Positions 19,941-30,070 of a stretch of DNA of 64,000 nucleotides are shown one piece after another. The translations under genes and the position numbers were made by a program. A model generated the notes under the pieces. The model worked only from the letters and a program-made list of their open reading frames with translations. It had not been told where the DNA came from and made no database searches. The stretch is from Aporrectodea caliginosa (lineage: Eukaryota > Annelida > Clitellata > Crassiclitellata > Lumbricidae): positions 1,844,348-1,908,347 of the forward strand of contig JACEVL010000029.1 of assembly GCA_020284085.1 (NCBI GenBank), written 5' to 3'. Each line of letters starts with the position of its first letter. The first letter of the stretch is position 1.

Positions 19941-22496
19941 TCAAATGTTTATTTGTGAAGAACTGTGGATCGGTTGCTGAAATGGAAACAGGAAGTCAAC
20001 GTCCACTGGAGAATAGCAAAACTGATAGCAGTGCTCCATAAGTTCATCTTCCATTTCAAACATTTTATTACAGATACCACATCCACATGGTTTCACAGGG
20101 AAAGGCTCAATTTCAGAAGCAGGTGTTGTATGATTTCTAAATTCTTCCAGACATTGTTTCTCTCCTGCATTGGATCCGGCATGACTCTGCGAATGGTCAC
20201 CCATTCCAACTTCTTTGTGGCATAATTCACTTGCGAATGGTTTAAATCCCGAATGAGTTGCCGAATGATTTCTCAGTACACCGCTTAGTACAAAACCCTG
20301 ATGACCCATTTCATAGTTGTGTATTCTCTCTCCTAGGTGTGTAGTCATGTGGTCATTCAAAAGACTAATCAATCTAAATGATTTGTGACAAAGTTGGCAT
20401 TTGTATGGTTGGTAATTAGTGTGGGTACTTTGATGATAATTTAAGCTACCACGAGAACCAAATGATCTGTGACAAAGTTGACATTTGTATGGTCGTTCTC
20501 CTGTATGGGTCCTCGTGTGTATTTTGAGACCATAATTCCTTGCAAATGCTTTCTGACACAAATTGCATTTGAATGGTTTTTCTCCAGTATGAGATCTTCC
20601 ATGTTCTTTCAGTTGTTTTAATGTTGTGTAGGCTTTACAACATAACTTACATTTGTATGGTTTATCTCCAGTATGTATTTGAAGATGTTTGTTCAAATAA
20701 CGAACCCTAGCAAGACGTTTTCCACATACATTGCATTGCCATATCTTTTCTCCAGTATGGGTTGTTGTATGGTTAATGAAACTACGAGTTGATGTAAATG
20801 CTTTATCACAAAATTCACATTTGTATGTATCTTTTCTTGTATGAGTTCGTGCATGCTTCTTTAGAGCACGAGCAGTTCCAAATGATTTATCACAAAACTG
20901 GCATTTGTATGGGTTGTCTTCTGCATGAGTTTGTTTATGACTCTTTAGACCACAACGACTTCCAAATTCATTGTCACATAAATCGCATTTGTGTGGTATC
21001 TCTAATTTCTGTCTGTATGTGTGATGCTTTAGCAAATTACGTCTTGTAAATCCGGTGCCACAGAAGTCGCATACGTACGGCTTGTCTTCCGTGTGGATTC
21101 TTCTTGTGTGGCCTCTCAGTTTGGCAATTGTTGCAAATTTTATTCCACAAATTGCGCATTTGAATGGCTTTTTATTTTCATTGCCACAGAATTGGCACTT
21201 GTATGACTTGTCTTCTGCATGAGTTCCTGTATGGGTCCTTAACCCACAAGGACTCGCAAGTGCTTCACCACATAACTCGCATTTGCATAACTCTTCTGTA
21301 TGCATTTGTGCATGTTTTTTCAGTGTAGAAGGACTTCCAAATGTTTTGCCACATAACTCGCATTTGCATAACTCTTCTCTATGCGTTTTTGTATGCTTCT
21401 TCAGAACACGAGCTCTTCCAAATGCTGTGCCACAAACATCGCATTTGTATGACTTGTTTTCTGCATGAGTTTGTTTATGGCTCTTTAGACCACAACGACT
21501 TCCAAATTCATTGTCACATAACTCGCATTTGTGTGGTTTCTTTAATTTCTGTCTGTATTCATGCTGCTTTAGCATATAACGTCTTGCAAATCCGCTGCCA
21601 CAGAAGTCGCATACGTACGGCTTGTCTTGTGTGTGGGCTCTCTTTGTGTGTGCTCTCAACTTGGTACTTTCTGAAAATTTTCTTCCACAAATTTCGCATT
21701 TGAACGGCTTTTCATTTTCATTGCCACAGAACTGGCACTTGTATGACTTGTCTTCTGCATAAGTTCCTGTATGGGTCCTTACACCACAAGGATTTCCAAG
21801 TGCTTCTCCACACAACTCGCATATACATAACTCTTCTGTATGCGTTTTTGTATGTTTCTTCAGTGTAGAAGGACTTCCAAATGCTTCGCCACAAAACTGG
21901 CATTTGTATGACTTGTCTTCTGTAGGCCTATGAGTTAGTTTATGGCTCTTTAGACCACAACGACCTCCAAATCCAATGCCACATAACTCGCATTGCAGTG
22001 TTTTCTCTCCTTTGTTCCTGTCTGTGTGCTCCTTTAGAAGACGATGCCTTGCAAATGCTTTGCCACAAAACTCGCATACACACCGCTTTTCTCCCGTGTG
22101 GATTATCCTTGTGTGGCGATTAAGTCTGGTACTTTTGGCAAATGTTCTCCCACAAAATTCGCATTTGAATGGCTTTTCATCTTTGCCTATTTCTCTAACG
22201 TATTTCAATTTATTCTTATGCCGTCCTTCTTCTTTATTAGTTCTCATGTGCTTTCGTAAATCTGCAGGATGAAAGTATGCTTTGTCACAATATTGGCATT
22301 CGTATGCCTTTTTTCCAGTATGGATTATTGCGTGTTGTTTTAGTTGAAAACTCTTTGCAAACGTTCTACCACAACATTCGCACCGAAATGGTTTATCAAC
22401 TGCACCTACTGCACCTACTGTCTTGCAGTCTGTTGTATTGTAGCTGCTGCATTCCTTCGATGGTCCTGACTGACAAACACTCTGCTCTTTATTCAT
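19941..22496 (-). CDS. Poly-C2H2 zinc-finger protein 3 (expanded array)
   Basis: The likely start is ATG at 22496 (MNKEQSVCQSGPSKEC), matching the paralogues, giving 851 residues. Fingers begin near residue 40. About 23 C2H2 units follow, including several with a changed last ligand (RTN, DRN, EYRQ, TYRQ, TGTY), then the degenerate YEMGHQGF unit and the C-terminal CGICNKMFEMEDELMEHC finger. Residues ~115-560 contain three rounds of a block of about five fingers (types FARHRLLK, FGGRCGLKSH, FGSPSTLKKH, GNPCGVRTH, then a linker CQFCGNEN), so the growth over gene 2 came from in-frame internal duplication. A 6-bp TAGGCC insertion at 21923-21930 adds Arg-Pro to a finger linker (HRPTEDK versus HTEDK). 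By family it is a sequence-specific nuclear DNA-binding protein; target unknown. Confidence 0.88.
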   Translation of the reverse strand: MNKEQSVCQSGPSKECSSYNTTDCKTVGAVGAVDKPFRCECCGRTFAKSFQLKQHAIIHTGKKAYECQYCDKAYFHPADLRKHMRTNKEEGRHKNKLKYVREIGKDEKPFKCEFCGRTFAKSTRLNRHTRIIHTGEKRCVCEFCGKAFARHRLLKEHTDRNKGEKTLQCELCGIGFGGRCGLKSHKLTHRPTEDKSYKCQFCGEAFGSPSTLKKHTKTHTEELCICELCGEALGNPCGVRTHTGTYAEDKSYKCQFCGNENEKPFKCEICGRKFSESTKLRAHTKRAHTQDKPYVCDFCGSGFARRYMLKQHEYRQKLKKPHKCELCDNEFGSRCGLKSHKQTHAENKSYKCDVCGTAFGRARVLKKHTKTHREELCKCELCGKTFGSPSTLKKHAQMHTEELCKCELCGEALASPCGLRTHTGTHAEDKSYKCQFCGNENKKPFKCAICGIKFATIAKLRGHTRRIHTEDKPYVCDFCGTGFTRRNLLKHHTYRQKLEIPHKCDLCDNEFGSRCGLKSHKQTHAEDNPYKCQFCDKSFGTARALKKHARTHTRKDTYKCEFCDKAFTSTRSFINHTTTHTGEKIWQCNVCGKRLARVRYLNKHLQIHTGDKPYKCKLCCKAYTTLKQLKEHGRSHTGEKPFKCNLCQKAFARNYGLKIHTRTHTGERPYKCQLCHRSFGSRGSLNYHQSTHTNYQPYKCQLCHKSFRLISLLNDHMTTHLGERIHNYEMGHQGFVLSGVLRNHSATHSGFKPFASELCHKEVGMGDHSQSHAGSNAGEKQCLEEFRNHTTPASEIEPFPVKPCGCGICNKMFEMEDELMEHCYQFCYSPVDVDFLFPFQQPIHSSSQINI

Positions 22497-22931
22497 TGCA
22501 CACAATTTTATGACTTCGTATTATTACTGAGATGACTTTGTGATACACTGACGTATAGGTCATTAAATGTCTTAAAGATTGTACTAAAATAATACAGTGA
22601 AGTGCTATTCTATAACATTCACATTCACTTTCATCAAAGGTACTTTATCGTCGGCTGTAGAAAGTTTGTGCTTATGGTCTGTTCTGTTACACAAGTTCCT
22701 TCTATTTTCAATTCTACCTTTACATTCTGTGGCTGCGTATATCACCAGATCAGATTCTATTTCTCTCAGTGAAAGCAGCAGCTGTTAGAAAGTAAGATAA
22801 CATAAAACGTTTCATAAGCTTACTCTAAAGACTCAAACAAACTTGTCAAAAACGAAAACAACTTTGTTTTAATGCCTGTTGACTGCCATTTACTACATAC
22901 TTATCATAATCATTCAAATTTACAACTGCGC
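22497..22931 (-). promoter_or_regulatory. Conserved 5' flank of zinc-finger gene 3
   Basis: Parallel to 5888-6290 and 11122-11516. It also preserves the empty site of the unit-2 hAT element (TCATAATCATTC at about 22906-22917). The TTAA element begins at its edge. Confidence 0.45.
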
Positions 22932-22935
22932 TTAA

Positions 22936-25205
22936 CCTTCGGAGGCCGAAGTGGGGTAGATTTCTACCCCAGCGGTGTGTGGATGTTGATTGCGGAGTAA
23001 CTGTAGGTATTCATAACTTGACGTCCCAGATGTTGACAAGTTAACACCCCCGACATATTCCCACACCAAAACGATCATCATGTCATGTTGTCTGAGAATG
23101 TTATTTCAGTTCAAAGTGTCATGGGGTAAAAATCTACCCCACTTCGGCCTCGACGTTACTACTTTTTCGTTCATAATGAGGAACGTATTTATAGAAGATA
23201 TTATCTCATTATTATGATCCAATTAGAAATTAAGTTTTTATTCTACCACGGAATTTAGGTTTGATATTTGCCTAATTGTGGAAAGGTCAGTTTCCAAGAT
23301 GGCGGCCAATATGGCCGCCAAAACAATACATTGGCGTGAAACTCTGTGGCGTGAAAACTCCGATTCAGTGTTCGCGCAGTAGTCGGGAGTGCCTCTGAAT
23401 GGGAAATCTGGTAGGGGCGCTATAACAAGTGTTCAAATATAATACAATACAATACAATATGAGCTCATAGATAAGAAGCTACAATGACAAATGAAATGAC
23501 TGATGTGATACTATCAAGGTCAAGGAATCGAACTATCGCATTGGCAATAGTGAGGGAATAGTACTTTCCAAGATGGCGGCCAATATGGTCGCGGAAACAC
23601 AAAAATGTGCATATCTAAGCTCATGCATAAGCTACAATGACAAATAAAGTGTCCATTGCAATAGTTTCAAGGTCAAGGAATCGATTTATCGCATTGGAAA
23701 TGGTGTGGAAATGTTAGTTTCCAAGATGGCGGCCAATATGGCCGCCGAAACACAAAATGTGTGTATCTACGCGCATAGATAAGCGACAATGACAAATGAA
23801 GTATCCATTGTGATAGAACCAAGGTCAAGGAATCAAAATATCGCATTGGCAGTAGTGTGGGAATAGTACTTTCCAAGATGGCGGCCAATATGGCCGCCGA
23901 AACATAAAATGTGTATATCTAAGCTTATTTTTAGGCTAAAATAACAGATAAAGTGTCGAATGTAATATATTCTGGGTCAAGGAATCGAACGATCGCAGTG
24001 ACATTAGTGTGAAAATGTTACTTTCCAAGATGGCGGCCAATATGAACGTCAGCCCTAACCTATAAGCTTGGATATAGCCATTTTTGTGTTTTGGTGGACA
24101 TATTAGCCTCCATCTTGGAAAACAATAGTCGCACGCTATTGTGACTGCGATAATTCGATTCCTTGACTCTGAAAATATTAAATTCGACGCTTCGTTTGTC
24201 ATTGTATCTTATATATGAGCTGAGATATACATATTTCTGTTTTGACGGCCATATTGGCTGCCATCTTGAAAATTAAAATTTTCACACTATTGCTGCTACG
24301 AGAAAGCGATTCATTGAACCCGAAAATATTAATTTCGACGCTTAATTGTTTTATTGTAGCCTGCCATTAATGTGAGATAAACATATTTCTGTGTTTTGGC
24401 GGCCATATTGGCCGCCATCTTAGATAGTAACATTTCCGCACTATTATAAATACGAGAAATCGATTTTTTGACACTGAAAATATGAAATTCGACACTTCAT
24501 TTGTCATTGCACCTTATCTATGAGCTGAGTTATATATATTTTTTGTCTTGGCGGCCATCTTGAAAAGTAACATTTTAACACTATTGCCACTGCGATAGTT
24601 CGATTTCTTGACCCTGAAAATATAAAATTCGGTACTTCATCTGTCATTGTAGCCTTCCAATGAGCTCAGATATACATATTTCTCTTTTAGCGGCCATATT
24701 GACCGCCATCTTGAATAGTACTATTCCCACACTATTGCCAGTGCGATAATTCGATTCCTTGACCTTCAAAGTATTACATTGGACACTTTATTTGTCATTG
24801 TAGCTTATCTATGAGCTTAGATATACAGATTTTTATGTTTCGGCTGCCATATTGGCCGCCATCTTGGATAGTACTTTTTCCACACTATTGCCATTGCGAT
24901 TTTTCGATTCCTTGACCTTCAAAGTATTACAATGGACACTTTATTTGTCATTGTAGCTTATCTATGAGCTTCGATATACATATTTTTGTGGTTCGGCGGC
25001 CATATTGGCCGCCATCTTGGAAAGTACTATTCCCACACTATTCCCAATGCAATAGTTCGATTCGTTGACCTTGGAAATATCCGAATCGACACCTCATTTG
25101 TCATTGTAGCTTACCTGTGAGCTGAGATATTACATATTTCTTTGGGGTAGAAAACTACCCCACTTCGGCCTCCGTGTCTCGAAATGGAGCTTCGGCCTCC
25201 GAAGG
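22936..25205. mobile_element. 2.27-kb TTAA-type foldback element carrying 153-bp repeats
   Basis: Flanked by TTAA (22932-22935 and 25206-25209). Unit 2 has the empty site CACTTAATCG at about 11908. The left end CCTTCGGAGGCCGAAG is followed by GGGGTAGATTTCTACCCC. The right end, reversed, starts CCTTCGGAGGCCGAAG and also has a GGGGTAGAAAACTACCCC palindrome. The interior is two inverted arrays of a ~153-bp repeat with AAGATGGCGGCCAATATGG: about 5 units forward (23296-24030) and about 7 reversed (24110-25020). No ORF of note. The same repeat fills the arms of the 25850-29725 element. Confidence 0.88.
23333..23459 (+). mobile_element. 5'-truncated SINE inside the TTAA element
   Basis: Matches the last ~130 bp of the SINE at 33517-33757: GGCGTGAAAACTCCGATTCAGTGTTCGCGCAGTAGTCGG and so on to GGGGCGCTATAACAAGTG and an (AATAC)n tail. 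A short duplication of GTGGCGTGAAA occurs at its start. Confidence 0.85.
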
Positions 25206-25209
25206 TTAA

Positions 25210-25386
25210 TCGTAATAGTAAGCTCTAAATTTCAATGGCGCTAACCTAAAGCTAAGCGCAGGACACCAGTTCATTCGCGAGCTCTGTTTAGTAGTTTAAT
25301 AGTCGGTCTCTCCATGCACTTCTGCATAACATTGATTGAAGCAATTGTAAATAAAGTCATAATTGACTTGTGTTACACGTTTAAAC
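25210..25386. other. Unit-3 upstream sequence, no gene
   Basis: Homologous to about 11910-12075 of unit 2 (CATTCGCGAGCTCTGTTTAG, TAATAGTCGG). Bounded by the TTAA element and a MITE. Confidence 0.6.
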
Positions 25387-25795
25387 GGTTCCGCGACAAC
25401 TCGTCTACAGACCCACATTTCGTCTACAAGTGTATCAGTATCCATAACGGCTAATAAACAGAGGCCGCTTTCTGATAGTTTCGCTAAAACGTGCTAAATA
25501 TTCTCAGGAATCCAGCTTGTAATTACTGAAATGATTATTTTTATCAATCGAGCTTCTATTGAATGGAAACTTAGTTTCATCCATGCATCCAGCTTGGTAT
25601 CCAGCTTCTATTTACGGGAAAAATTATTTCGATCAATCCAGCTTCTATTTCAACACAGGAATGTTTTCATCAATCCAGCTTCCATTTTAAAGTGACAATA
25701 TCAAATAACTTTGTAGACAAAATGTCGGTAGACGAAATGTCTGTAGACGAAGTGTGTCGTAGACGAAAAGTCTGTAGACGAATTGTCGTGACACC
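25387..25795 (-). mobile_element. CGTCTAC-repeat MITE, copy 4 (complete)
   Basis: Terminal repeats GGTTCCGCGACAACTCGTC and (reversed right end) GGTGTCACGACAATTCGTC, each followed by more CGTCTAC units. The flanking 9-mers CGTTTAAAC and CTTTGAAAC agree at seven positions, suggesting a duplication of about 8-9 bp. Unit 2 shows the uninterrupted TTTTAAACTATAGC site at about 12078. 409 bp, non-coding; interior ATCAATCCAGCTTC units. Confidence 0.85.
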
Positions 25796-25998
25796 CTTTG
25801 AAACTATAGCGTAATGAGCGGCGTTTCCCATTCCCGTTGTATCTGACTATAGTCGGATAGATATGCCACATGACCCCAAAAAAATTGCAAGAAAACGTTT
25901 TATGCTGGTTTTCTGGTGTATAAGGTCTGGAGAATAACATACTAAAAGTTTCTCGAAATCGGACCATGGGATCACCCCCAAAAATGCATTTTAAACAA

Positions 25999-26530
25999 AG
26001 ATGGCGGCCAATATGGCGCCAATACAAAAAACAGTATATATCAGGTCATAGGTAAGCTACAATAACAAATGAAGTGTCAAATATAATATTTTTAAGGTCG
26101 AGGAATCGATTTATCATAGTGGCAATAGTGTCGGAATCTTACTATCCAAGATGGCGGCCAATATGGCCGCCAAAACACACAAATATGTATATATAAGGTC
26201 ATAGGTAAGCTAAATAACAAAATGAAGTGTCAAATTTAACATTATCAAGGACGAGGAATCGATTTATTATAGTGGCAATAGTGTCGGAATCTTACTATCC
26301 AAGATGGCGGCCAATATGGCCGCCAAAACACAAAAATATGTATATATATCAGGTCATAGGTAAGCTACAATAACAAAATGAAGTGTCAAATATAATATTT
26401 TCAAGGTCGAGGAATCGATTTATCATAGTGGCAATAGTGTCGGAATCTTACTATCCAAGATGGCGGCCAATATGGCCGCCAAAACACAAAAATATGTATA
26501 TATCAGGTCATAGGTAAGCAGGCAGGCACA
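25999..26530 (+). repeat. 153-bp repeat array, left arm
   Basis: AAGATGGCGGCCAATATGG starts occur at about 25999, 26148, 26301 and 26457, spaced 149-156 bp. A variant unit (AAGATGGCGTCCAACATGG) lies at about 26533. Between cores lie GGTCATAGGTAAGCTACAAT and TCGAGGAATCGATTTATC. Confidence 0.9.
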
Positions 26531-26689
26531 ATTCAAGATGGCGTCCAACATGGCGGAACATGAGAAAAAGGAACCTATTTATCGTAGTGGCAATAGTCTT
26601 GGAATGTTACGATACTCATTATTTCTTTTATTTAACGGAAAAAACAATGTGTAAACGTAGCAGCTGAGAAAAAATGAACATTCAAAATG

Positions 26690-28983
26690 TTATTCGTCAT
26701 CATCACTATTGTCACTGCTGTCTTCGTGACCGTCATATCGTTCCGCTACATTATCGCAGAGATTCTCGTCGCTGTTACATTCACACATTTCTGTGCATGG
26801 CAGGTTGTTAGTTCGGCATTTGCATGGTGCCGCACATCTGTTTTTAAGACAAGCACACTTGACCAATTGCAGCAATGCCTCCGGGGCACATAGCGATTCA
26901 TTCATAACCGGTGACAACCGTCCATCTTCCAATACCCACCCGTGTTCCGTTGGTGATGGAATCGCCGGCATTGCTTTGTCGTCTTGCGCCCAAACAATTG
27001 CCTGAAAATTAGCTCTTTTCACTGCTGGTATGAAAGCACCTGTTGTTGGTGGAAGACTGTCTCCAACAGTCTGTTTTGTTGAGAATAAAGACCATCGCAA
27101 TGCTGCAAGAGTTTTGATCTGTGATTTCGATTTCGGCTGATAAACCCGGCAGAGGAATTCCTCCAAATTGTACAGAGTTTCATCAGTAACAAGATCATTT
27201 TTACCTAATGATGCAAAAGAAGAAAGTATTTCATCGTTGGAGAGACTGAATGCTTTCCAGTATGACAGTTTTCCTTTGCCTTTTAAACAACCTGTGGTGT
27301 CGCATCCGGAAAGTGCGTGAAATCCGGGTAAAGCTGCAGCTTTCAGTTGCCCAAGTGATGCATATATTTGGCCGATGGATATGTATTGCTTGGGAGTTTC
27401 TCCCGGAACAGGAACAAAGAAGGATTCTTTTGGAAGCTTTGGATACCGTCTCACCATCAGCACAAGCACATCAGTGTCTTGTGCAAATATAAACAATTTC
27501 GTCGCTCCTCTTTCCTTGGCATCCAAGCCATGTAAGATCATCTTGGTGTCAGCTTCCTCCTGCGTACTTCGTAGGTACTCGACAGTACCACTTGTTGAAG
27601 CTGCTTCATTGCGCCAAGCAACGATACATCTGCACGGCCAGCTTCTTGCTCGGTCGAGTATTTTTTTGGACAAGTAGTGTGTTAGCTCGTCTTTAGTAGT
27701 ACTGTGTGACAATAGCTTTTTCATCGTAACTGAAGATATATCCGTTGAGTCGCAGATACTGAAACGTGTAGAAACGCCGCCGTGCAATCTTTTGTCTCGC
27801 GTAACATTCTTAATTGACTGGTCTCGATATGAATCAAAGACAAGGTGCAATTCCTCATAGTTCCCGTACTTCGTTGCCAACTTGTTCAAGAAGGAATCTG
27901 CAAGGTCTGCACAAGTTCTCATGGTATTTGACTTTGCCATAGATTGCAGTTCAGCCATGCAATCAACTATTGCTGCACAGAAACCTGACTCTCCAGAAGA
28001 ACTCTCGACTGGTTTATCAACTTCCACTGGAGGAAGAGACTTAAGTATGTGAATCAGTCGACTTTTAGCAGGACATTGATGCATAGTACCATCGCACAAA
28101 AACATCGATCGGGGCACTGTTGACAGTTCGTATGCTCCGAGAGTTTCGCATAAATCTACATCACGTTGAGATCTAGTGATTATAAGTAAGCGTGCAAATA
28201 AGGATCTGTCAGCTGTCAGGACCGATACACTTTCGGCAGTGGAGAGTTTCACATGCCTTTTGTTCGCACTTGAGCATAACTTCAGTTTGTTCCGTTTTAT
28301 AGGCGCCCACACATTTTCCTTTCCTGCGATGAGTCTGTCACATTTGTAAGTGTTGTACAAATCACCACCCAATTGCTCCATTCTTTCTACACTTCTCCTG
28401 ACTTCTTCATCAAATACAGCTTTCGATGCTATATTTATCAATTCACCGCCATCAATCAAAAATGGGTTACCAACTCTAGCTAGTTCCGCAGACAGTTTGG
28501 CAACTGCCTTGTCTTGTTTTACTGCAGCTGTTGTGTTATTTAGATGACTTATGAGCATTTGAAACCTTTGAACCTAATACCATATCCTCAGTTTCTTCTG
28601 ATAACCTGTGTAGTTCGGATGCACTCAGAAAGAATCTAGCCAAAGCGCGAGGATTCTGCGTAATGCCAACCAAACCTCCGGCCACTTTCAGAGATCTGTT
28701 TTGATGTTCCAGCGCTTCGTCAGAACCCAGAGCACAGAACGGTATAGTTGATCTATTGACTACCCAGTTTCCACGTTGAAATTCGTTCCAGATTCGTGGT
28801 TCACATTCCTTCAAATCTTTCATTTGCGCTAGGTAGAGGGCTATCATTCCCGAGTAATTGGTCAAGTCTAGTGCAAAGAAGTGGAATTTTGACAATTTCT
28901 TCAAGAACAGCTAGATATAAATGCCAATTTCCTGTGCGCACTGATCGAATAAGCAGGAGCATGTTTCTCATCATTGTCATACC
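26690..28983 (-). pseudogene. Transposase-like protein with XPG/FEN-like nuclease region, frameshifted
   Basis: Coding similarity starts near 28983 (LIRSVRTGNWHLYL), changes frame near 28900, continues as FHFFALDLTNYSGM...NWVVNRS...GSDEALEHQNR...GGLVGITQNP to 28536, and changes frame again near 28550. The remaining 622-residue frame holds FDSYRDQSIKN (about residue 241), EEADTKM (334), AQDTDVLVL (359) and ALPGFHALSGCDTTG (409), an arrangement of acidic residues like XPG/FEN nucleases. It ends in a Cys-rich tail (CACLKNRC...CKC...CTEMCEC, about 565-600) and an acidic C-terminus. I know this architecture as a large repeated family in cnidarian, echinoderm and other invertebrate genomes. The N-terminus is missing. 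The LTNY Asp and the DEALEH acidic residues may be part of an RNase-H-like catalytic centre (inference). At least two frameshifts, so inactive. Confidence 0.7.
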
Positions 28984-29590
28984 AAGACTATTGCCACTAT
29001 GATAGATCGATTCCTCGATCTTGATAATGTTAAATTTGACACTTCATTTTGTTATTTAGCTTACCTATGACCTGATATATACATATTTTTGTGTTTTGGC
29101 GGCCATATTGGCCGCCATCTTGGATAGTAAGATTCCGACACTATTGCCACTATGATAGATCGATTCCTCGACCTTGATAATGTTAAATTTGACACTTCAT
29201 TTTGTTATTTAGCTTACCTATGACCTGATATATACATATTTTTGTGTTTTGGCGGCCATATTGGCCGCCATCTTGGATAGTAAGATTCCGACACTATTGC
29301 CACTATGATAGATCGATTCCTCGACCTTGATAATGTTAAATTTGACACTTCATTTTGTTATTTAGCTTACCTATGACCTGATATATACATATTTTTGTGT
29401 TTTGGCGGCCATATTGGCCGCCATCTTGGATAGTAAGATTCCGACACTATTGCCACTATGATAGATCGATTCCTCGACCTTGATAATGTTAAATTTGACA
29501 CTTCATTTTGTTATTTAGCTTACCTATGACCTGATATATACGGTTTTCTGTATTGGCGCCATATTGGCCGCCATCTTTGTTTAAAATGCA
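28980..29590 (-). repeat. 153-bp repeat array, right arm
   Basis: GGCCGCCATCTTGG cores at about 29109, 29262, 29417 and 29566, reverse complement of the left arm. The units are almost identical to each other, more uniform than those in 22936-25205, which suggests recent homogenisation. Confidence 0.9.
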
Positions 29591-29725
29591 TTTTTGGGGG
29601 TGATCCCGTGGTCCGATTTCGAGAAACTTTTAGTATGTTATTCTCCAGACCTAATACACCAGAAAACCAACATAAAACGTTTTCTTGCAATTTTTTTGGG
29701 GTCATGTGGCATATCTATCCGACTA

Positions 29726-29780
29726 ACTACGATAATGTTCCGCCATGTTGGACGCCATCTTGAATTGTGCCTGCCTGCAG
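29726..29780. other. Displaced inner segment of the same transposon outside its right end
   Basis: ACTACGATAATGTTCCGCC...GTGCCTGCCTGC here is the reverse complement of 26516-26610, next to the gene inside the left arm, minus about 17 bp. A piece of the element's interior thus lies outside the right terminal repeat, so the locus is nested or recombined. Confidence 0.7.
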
Positions 29781-30070
29781 CATATTCTGGCTTGGCACCA
29801 TGACTTTTCTTATTCTATGTTAAAATACCTTTCAAACGACGTATCACACATGTTTCTTTCATTAAAGAGCCCACGGGATATGTTTTTCCTACACTACAAG
29901 AATGAGTAGGGCATATTAAAGTTGACCCTCTGTACAACCTAGACTCCTCGGCCGTCTGCATGAGTTACCGCTGTTGCAATGGCTAAATAATTTGTCAGTG
30001 TATGTAGAATAGATGAATATACGAACGTGTATCTGAGCGGTATATGAAGCGTATGCGTCTCATGTGGCAA
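29781..30070. other. Stretch without recognisable content
   Basis: No coding similarity, repeat or RNA gene was recognised. Confidence 0.4.

Larger units (their letters stand above)
25850..29725 (-). mobile_element. 3.9-kb inverted-repeat DNA transposon with decayed transposase (Academ-like)
   Basis: Outer inverted repeats run from TAGTCGGATAGATATGCC (25850) inward through ACCCCCAAAAATGCATTTTAAACAAAG, mirrored up to 29725. Both ends abut ACTA (25846-25849 and 29726-29729), a possible 4-bp target duplication, and unit 2 has CTGACTATCTG at the same place. Inside each arm lie about 4 copies of the 153-bp AAGATGGCGGC repeat. The centre holds one frame-broken gene (26690-28983, minus). A 3-4 bp target duplication plus an XPG-type nuclease domain recalls the Academ superfamily; that assignment is inference and unverified. 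Confidence 0.65.

Noticed and set aside
23936..24202. Open frames inside the 153-bp repeat arrays
   Set aside because: Same repeat translated in different frames; no conserved frame across units.
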